Assembly: GCA_001430745.1 (NCBI GenBank)
Contig: KQ482018.1
Coordinates: 675,680-687,224 of the forward strand
Direction of reading: 5' to 3'
DNA from: Auxenochlorella pyrenoidosa
Taxonomy: Eukaryota; Chlorophyta; Trebouxiophyceae; Chlorellales; Chlorellaceae
DNA: 11,545 bases
In this document: in pieces, positions 7,858 to 11,545 of the stretch
Position numbering within the stretch: the first letter of the stretch is position 1
How the letters are laid out: each line of letters begins with the position of its first letter
The notes under the pieces: generated by a model
What the model was told of the DNA's origin: nothing
What the model saw: only the letters and a program-made list of their open reading frames with translations
Database searches by the model: none
Translations under genes and position numbers: made by a program

Positions 7858-9363
7858 ATGGCACCAGCCGCTCCCCCAGCCCTCGCCCCTGGAGCAGAGT
7901 TTCTGCGCCGCCGCCTGGCCCGTGCCGAGGCCATCCCGCCTGCGGAGAGGCCGCCCGAGGTCGCGGCGTACGTGGCGGCGGCGGCTCTGCAGCGCGACGC
8001 ATGCCGCCTGCTGGCTGACGGCTGACGGGCAGCCTGCGCTGCAGTGGGCCCCAGAGACGCAGCAAGGCTTGCTGCTTGGGCTGGTGCGGGCCGTGCAGGC
8101 CGATTACCTCACCCCATTCGGACGGGCGAGCGATGTGAACTGCGCCACACATGTCTTCGCCTACACAGCCAGCATGGTGCAGCCTCTGATGCCGCCGCGC
8201 AGGAATGCACAGCCAGCCAGCTTTGTTGCCACCACTGCAGAGCTCAACGCTGCCGCACAGCTGCAGCCCTTGCAGCAGGCGCTCTTTCTTTGCACAATGG
8301 AGCCCAGCCAGGTGCCCAGCCAGCTGCTAGCCAGCTTTGAAGCAGCCCGTGCGGCAATAGAGCTGCTGGAGCAGCCAGCCACCCGCAGCAGCATCGACAG
8401 GCAGCTGGCAGTGCTGCAGGCGGGAGCACAGCCTCTAGGGAAGCCGCCGGTGCCGCCCCTGACAGCAGCACGGCTTCTGTACCTGGCGCACTGCAACGCC
8501 TGCTTAAGCGCTGCAGGCCTGGCCAGCACCGTCATTCATGAGCCACCAACAGTCGCCAACAGAGTGCGGCGGCTGGTGGGGGCGACGGTGCCGCTCAGCT
8601 GCTGGGCAGTAGAGCGGCTGGAGCCAGATAACCTGAGGGGCCTGGTCAGAGCGGCATCGGTGGCCTGTGCAATGGGCTGCCGGGAGCTTGGTGGTGTGCG
8701 CATGCTGGGCCGCGCCCAGCACCTTGCCCGCGAGCAGCGCAGCGACTTTTACGCCGCATATGCAGCCAGCGTGGTTGCATCTGACCTGTTGCAGGCAGAG
8801 CAAGCCGGGCAGCTAAGCCCGCCTGCAATCCGGGGCGCGGCTCGGGAGGCGGTGCAGCAAGCAGAGGCGGCCCTGGCGCGCTGCAAGAAGGTGCTGCCTG
8901 ATGCATGGCTCTGGGCCGTTGAGGGGTACATCATCCCTCCCAAGGAGCTCCTGCAGCATGCACCCTCGCTGCAAGGCGTGGAGACCGCCGTCTCTGCTCA
9001 GGTTACAGTGTGCTCTGGCTGCGGCATGAGGGCAGTCGGCCTGCGCCGCTGCGCGCGCTGCCGGCAGGCTGGAGCGAGTTACTGCAGGCGAGCGGGGCCG
9101 GAAATGGTGGCCTGGGGGCCTGGGACGGGGCCTGCATGGCACAGACTTTCCGAGGGGCCCCGCCTTGTCGTAAACCATGCCAGCGCGCCTGCCCGGCTCG
9201 TCCCATACCCGCATCACCGGATACCAGCGCGCCCATTGGCCCGCCCATCACTCCCGCTGTCCTTCCCACTGCCATGACTCTGCCCTGCTACCCCCATCCT
9301 TGCAGCACCGAGTGCCAGCGCGCCCATTGGCCCACCCACCGCAGCAACTGTCGACCGGCGTGA
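7858..9363 (+). CDS. MYND-type zinc finger protein, reading frame interrupted by a 7-bp duplication
   Basis: Exons: 7858-9087 and 9306-9363 (TGA). From the ATG at 7858 (MAPAAPPALAPG...) the frame reaches TGA at 8023 because GCTGACG is present twice in tandem (8014-8027). Counting that heptamer once gives one uninterrupted frame of 426 aa. The middle (about 55-375) is Ala/Leu/Gln-rich and looks helical, with no domain I recognise. The C-terminus is a full MYND finger: CSGC, nine residues, CARC, then SYC joined across the intron to STEC, then H and C in THRSNC, giving seven Cys and one His as expected. The intron 9088-9305 starts with GC; reading through it would remove half the zinc ligands. 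MYND fingers usually bind proline-rich partner peptides; there is no SET domain. An alternative to a frameshift is a short intron 7960-8044 (85 nt, GTCGCG donor), shorter than any other intron here. Confidence 0.8.
8014..8027 (+). repeat. 7-bp tandem duplication causing a frameshift
   Basis: GCTGACG occurs at 8014-8020 and again at 8021-8027. The frame before it (ACRLLADG) and the frame after it (ADGQPALQWAPE) join perfectly if only one copy is counted, so the second copy is the likely cause of the premature TGA at 8023. Confidence 0.85.
9180..9342 (+). repeat. Decayed copy of the MYND exon junction inside the preceding intron
   Basis: Intron bases 9211-9251 resemble the acceptor and exon start at 9302-9342 at a 91-bp offset (about 34 of 41 bases by eye), with a perfect 19-bp core CCAGCGCGCCCATTGGCCC. 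The AG of the acceptor is AT in the intronic copy. A third, shorter match (CCAGCGCGCC) occurs at 9180-9189. Confidence 0.75.
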
Positions 9364-9571
9364 CAGATCAGGGCAGGGTGGCGCGCCTGGCAGGCGTGAC
9401 CTGGCCGCCATGTGAATCGCCGCCATGGGCACAAGCCCCCATGTCCTGCATGCACCTGCAAGCAGCTCTCCTGCTTCCCTCTTGCCATCAGTTTGACATG
9501 CTTTTGCTGCTGAAGGTCAACAATCGGGAGTAAGCCAGGGGCAAGGTGGGGCCGCAGTTCATAGAGGGCCC
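9364..9571. other. Convergent intergenic region between MYND and DHFS genes
   Basis: These 208 bp hold the 3' UTRs of both genes. I find no exact TGTAA on either strand and no additional gene. Confidence 0.7.
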
Positions 9572-11394
9572 TCAGGCCGGCACCAGCGGCAGCTGCGACA
9601 GCGCCGCCCCCACCGCATGCAGGCTGCCGCACACGAGCACGACGCCCCGCTCCCCCGGGTGGGCCCGCAGCTCCATCCGGCCCCTCTCCACCGCAGCCGT
9701 CAGCGAAGCCTGGATGAGCTCCCGCGTGCGCACGCCCCCGCGTGCCCGGCCGCCGCCCAGGATGGCAGCAGCCTGCCAGGCGGCGGCCAGCTGGCCCGGG
9801 CCCGCTGCGCGCGCTGTGCCGCCGGCGATGGGCACGCTGGTGAAGATGGCCGCGGCAGGCTGGATGGCTCGCAGCTCTTGGCAGATCTTCCTGTGGCAGG
9901 GGTTGGGGTGGGGTGGGTAGGGTGGGGTGGGCAGTGGTCCTTGGACAGATTTGGACACAAAACGGGCAGGAGGCTGATGACTGGTACGGGTCGGCCGGCA
10001 AGCTCCCGCACATGCCGTGCAGCGGGCCAGGCCCCACCACGGCGGGGCTGATGCAGCGCCAGCCAAGCGCACGCACACTTGGGCTTGCAGCCTCTGCGGC
10101 CATCAATGGCACCCCACCCGGCCTCGCCTGTGCTCCTTGTCCTCAGCCATGGCCAGCACCAGCGCCACGGGGGCGGTGGGAAACGCCGCCCGCAACGTCT
10201 GAGCCAGCGCCCGCGCCGACTCGGCGGTGTGTGCCCCGTCCAGCACGATCCAGGGCCCCGCCGCCGCGCGATCGGGCGTGCCGCCCTGCGCGGCCCGCAC
10301 CGCCGCCGCTGCAGCCGCCTCTGCATCCTCTGCAAACTGGCAGAGCTGGAAGCGGCCCGGCAGGGAGGCCTCGGCCAGGCCGGCCTGCACTGCCTGCAGG
10401 GTGATGCCTCCCAGGCCATGCCGGTGCAAACAGGCTGCTGCCGCAACTGCTGCTGCCGCATTGTCCAGTTGGTGCGAGCCCAGCATGCGCAGCTGGACGT
10501 CTGCAGGGGCAGCATGCAGGGGAGGTGGGCAGCTGGGGTGTGAAGCCGGCTGGAGGCTGAGCTGGCCCATCTCATGTCCACGCAACGGGGCGAAGTGGCT
10601 ACATGGCGGAAGGGCCAGGGTCATGCAACAACGATGCGTGCTTGCCCACCCGCAAGGAAGCAGACACTGCAAAGGGCACATCGCACACCAGCCTAGCACC
10701 TCACCGTGCTCAGAGGGCTGAGCTGACCCTAGCAGGACCTCAGCTGTCTGGCCACTGAGCGCCATCACATGCTGCTGCCGCAGCTGCGGCACGCCGCTGC
10801 CACTACTGCTGCTGCTACCACTGCTGCTGCCGCTGCTGCCGCCGCTGCTGCTGCTGTGGGCAGCCGGGTGGAACTGGACCTCCTCTGCTGCTTGGATGAC
10901 CGGGCAGCCCAGCTCTGTTGCTGCAGGACCAGAAAAAGGGCCAAAAGCAAACAAGCGTTTGCACACTGCTGCAGTGCCTGAGGCAAGCTCCCGCTGTCGC
11001 GGCCCACACCGGTCTCTGTGCACTGCAGCATTCTCCCAGCCCCTGGAACGCAAGCAGGAGCAGCCGCTTTGCCCCCTGTCCCGGTCCACCAGGGCCTGCC
11101 ATGCGGGGTGACTGTAACACTGTAACACACTCGTTGCCCCGACCCCCAGCACCCACCTCGCTGCAGCAGTACCGCTTCGGCTGCCGCCTCTGGCTGCCGC
11201 CCCAGCACCACTGGCCGCCCAGCCTGCATGATGCCGGCCTTGGCAGCCGCTATCGCCTCGATGGTGCCGCCCAGCGCTGCCGCATGGTCGCGCCCCACGG
11301 CTGTGACGACCGCGGCAGCCAGCCCGGCGGCGGGCAGCACGTTGGTGGCGTCGCGGGTGCCGCCCAGGCCCACTTCCACCACGGCCGCATCCAC
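9572..11394 (-). CDS. DHFS: Dihydrofolate synthase (plant-type DHFS / FolC, Mur ligase family), 5' partial
   Basis: Exons on the minus strand: 11394-11157, 10920-10705, 10500-10128, 9890-9572 (TGA), together 381 visible residues; the N-terminal exons with the ATP-binding P-loop lie outside the window. The enzyme joins glutamate to dihydropteroate using ATP to make dihydrofolate. Landmarks: VDAAVVEVGLGGTRDATNV (Mur-ligase centre, residues 1-19), AAKAGIMQ, LLQRATELGCPVIQ, VQLRMLGSHQLDNA (about 153-166), VLDGAHTAESARAL (about 237-250, ligase C-terminal domain), VLAMAEDKEH, and VLVCGSLHAVGAAL near the end. The LDGAHT.ESARAL and GSLHAV motifs match plant DHFS (Arabidopsis GLA1 type) more than plant FPGS, though a bifunctional FolC cannot be excluded. 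Exon 10920-10705 carries a Ser/Gly-rich insert. Intron 9891-10127 starts with GC; the nearby GTGGGG donor would break the frame. Confidence 0.92.
9905..9931 (+). other. G-run cluster on + strand / pyrimidine tract of intron 9891-10127
   Basis: Five G-runs of three or four separated by T or TA make a strong G-quadruplex pattern on the + strand. The sense strand of the folate gene is therefore C-rich here, immediately before the acceptor at 9891. Confidence 0.5.
10794..10858 (-). repeat. Imperfect GCT/GCC trinucleotide repeat coding for a Ser/Gly tract
   Basis: The repeat lies within exon 10920-10705 and keeps frame, coding SSSSGGSSGSSSGSSSSSGSG. It sits between EEVQFHPAAH and VPQLRQQ, in a region of FolC proteins that tolerates length variation. 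Confidence 0.85.
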
Positions 11395-11545
11395 CTGCGG
11401 GGCTTGGTGCAGCGAGCAAGGGCGCGCATTCATGGCTGCTGTGGCGAGGGCCTACAGCCACCACCAGTCATTGCATGTTCTGCGTCCCTCCTCCCAACTC
11501 TGTCAATCGCTGCCAGGTGCCACACACCCCCTTCCCCTCCCGACC
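11395..11545 (-). other. 3' part of an intron of the DHFS gene running out of the window
   Basis: On the minus strand a CCCCGCAG acceptor ends at 11395, directly before GTGGATGCG (VDA). In the 151 bp beyond it none of the frames shows the FEVLTA-type sequence expected just before this point, so it is read as intron. Confidence 0.65.

Noticed and set aside
7922..9277. Unspliced 451-codon frame as the MYND gene product
   Set aside because: Its first 30 codons are an out-of-frame reading of the true 5' end and its last part is intron; the complete MYND finger appears only after splicing 9087 to 9306.
11113..11125. Two TGTAA motifs in tandem on the + strand (polyadenylation signal)
   Set aside because: They lie inside an intron of a minus-strand gene with no + strand gene ending nearby; probably a chance short repeat.
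10103..11464. A single 453-codon minus-strand open frame in the folate gene
   Set aside because: Two real exons (10920-10705 and 10500-10128) share this frame, but the rest is intron, or exon 11394-11157 read out of frame; the conserved sequence needs splicing.
1..11545. Prokaryotic operon, CRISPR array, tRNA/rRNA or transposon
   Set aside because: No such signal was found; the genes are intron-rich and eukaryotic, and the repeats are short and local.

Overview
The window looks like nuclear DNA from a green alga, most likely a Chlorella-type trebouxiophyte. The evidence is high GC, strong codon bias to G/C at third positions, many short spliceosomal introns (103-336 nt) and encoded proteins of plant/algal type. 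All gene models here were built by hand from splice signals, frame continuity and family motifs. No alignment or transcript data were available.

Layout: there are four protein genes in alternating orientation. (A) + strand, 43-3947, 5' end outside the window: a fused protein with two isochorismatase-like cysteine-hydrolase domains in tandem, 12 visible exons. (B) - strand, 7417-4294, complete, 10 exons, 449 aa: a Golgi type II glycosyltransferase of the GT77/RRA (extensin arabinosyltransferase) type. (C) + strand, 7858-9363: a protein ending in a MYND zinc finger, 2 exons, whose reading frame is broken near the 5' end by a 7-bp tandem duplication. (D) - strand, 11394-9572, 5' end outside the window: dihydrofolate synthase of the plant DHFS / FolC Mur-ligase family, 4 visible exons. 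A and B converge on 3948-4293. B and C diverge from 7418-7857, a shared promoter region. C and D converge on 9364-9571. The genes belong to unrelated pathways (amide/ureide hydrolysis, cell-wall hydroxyproline-rich glycoprotein glycosylation, unknown MYND function, folate synthesis), so nothing suggests a functional cluster.

Most unusual signals: (1) 7 of 24 complete introns are best explained as GC-AG introns, spread over all four genes, and six are forced by reading frame. (2) Short tandem or near-tandem duplications sit on splice junctions in three genes, including a perfect 78-bp copy pair at 91-bp spacing that duplicates a 3' splice site plus the start of the catalytic exon of A, and a decayed 91-bp-spaced ghost of the MYND exon inside its own intron. 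(3) The two hydrolase domains of A carry introns at nearly the same positions but displaced by 1-2 nt. I see no prokaryotic-type system, RNA gene, CRISPR array or transposon.
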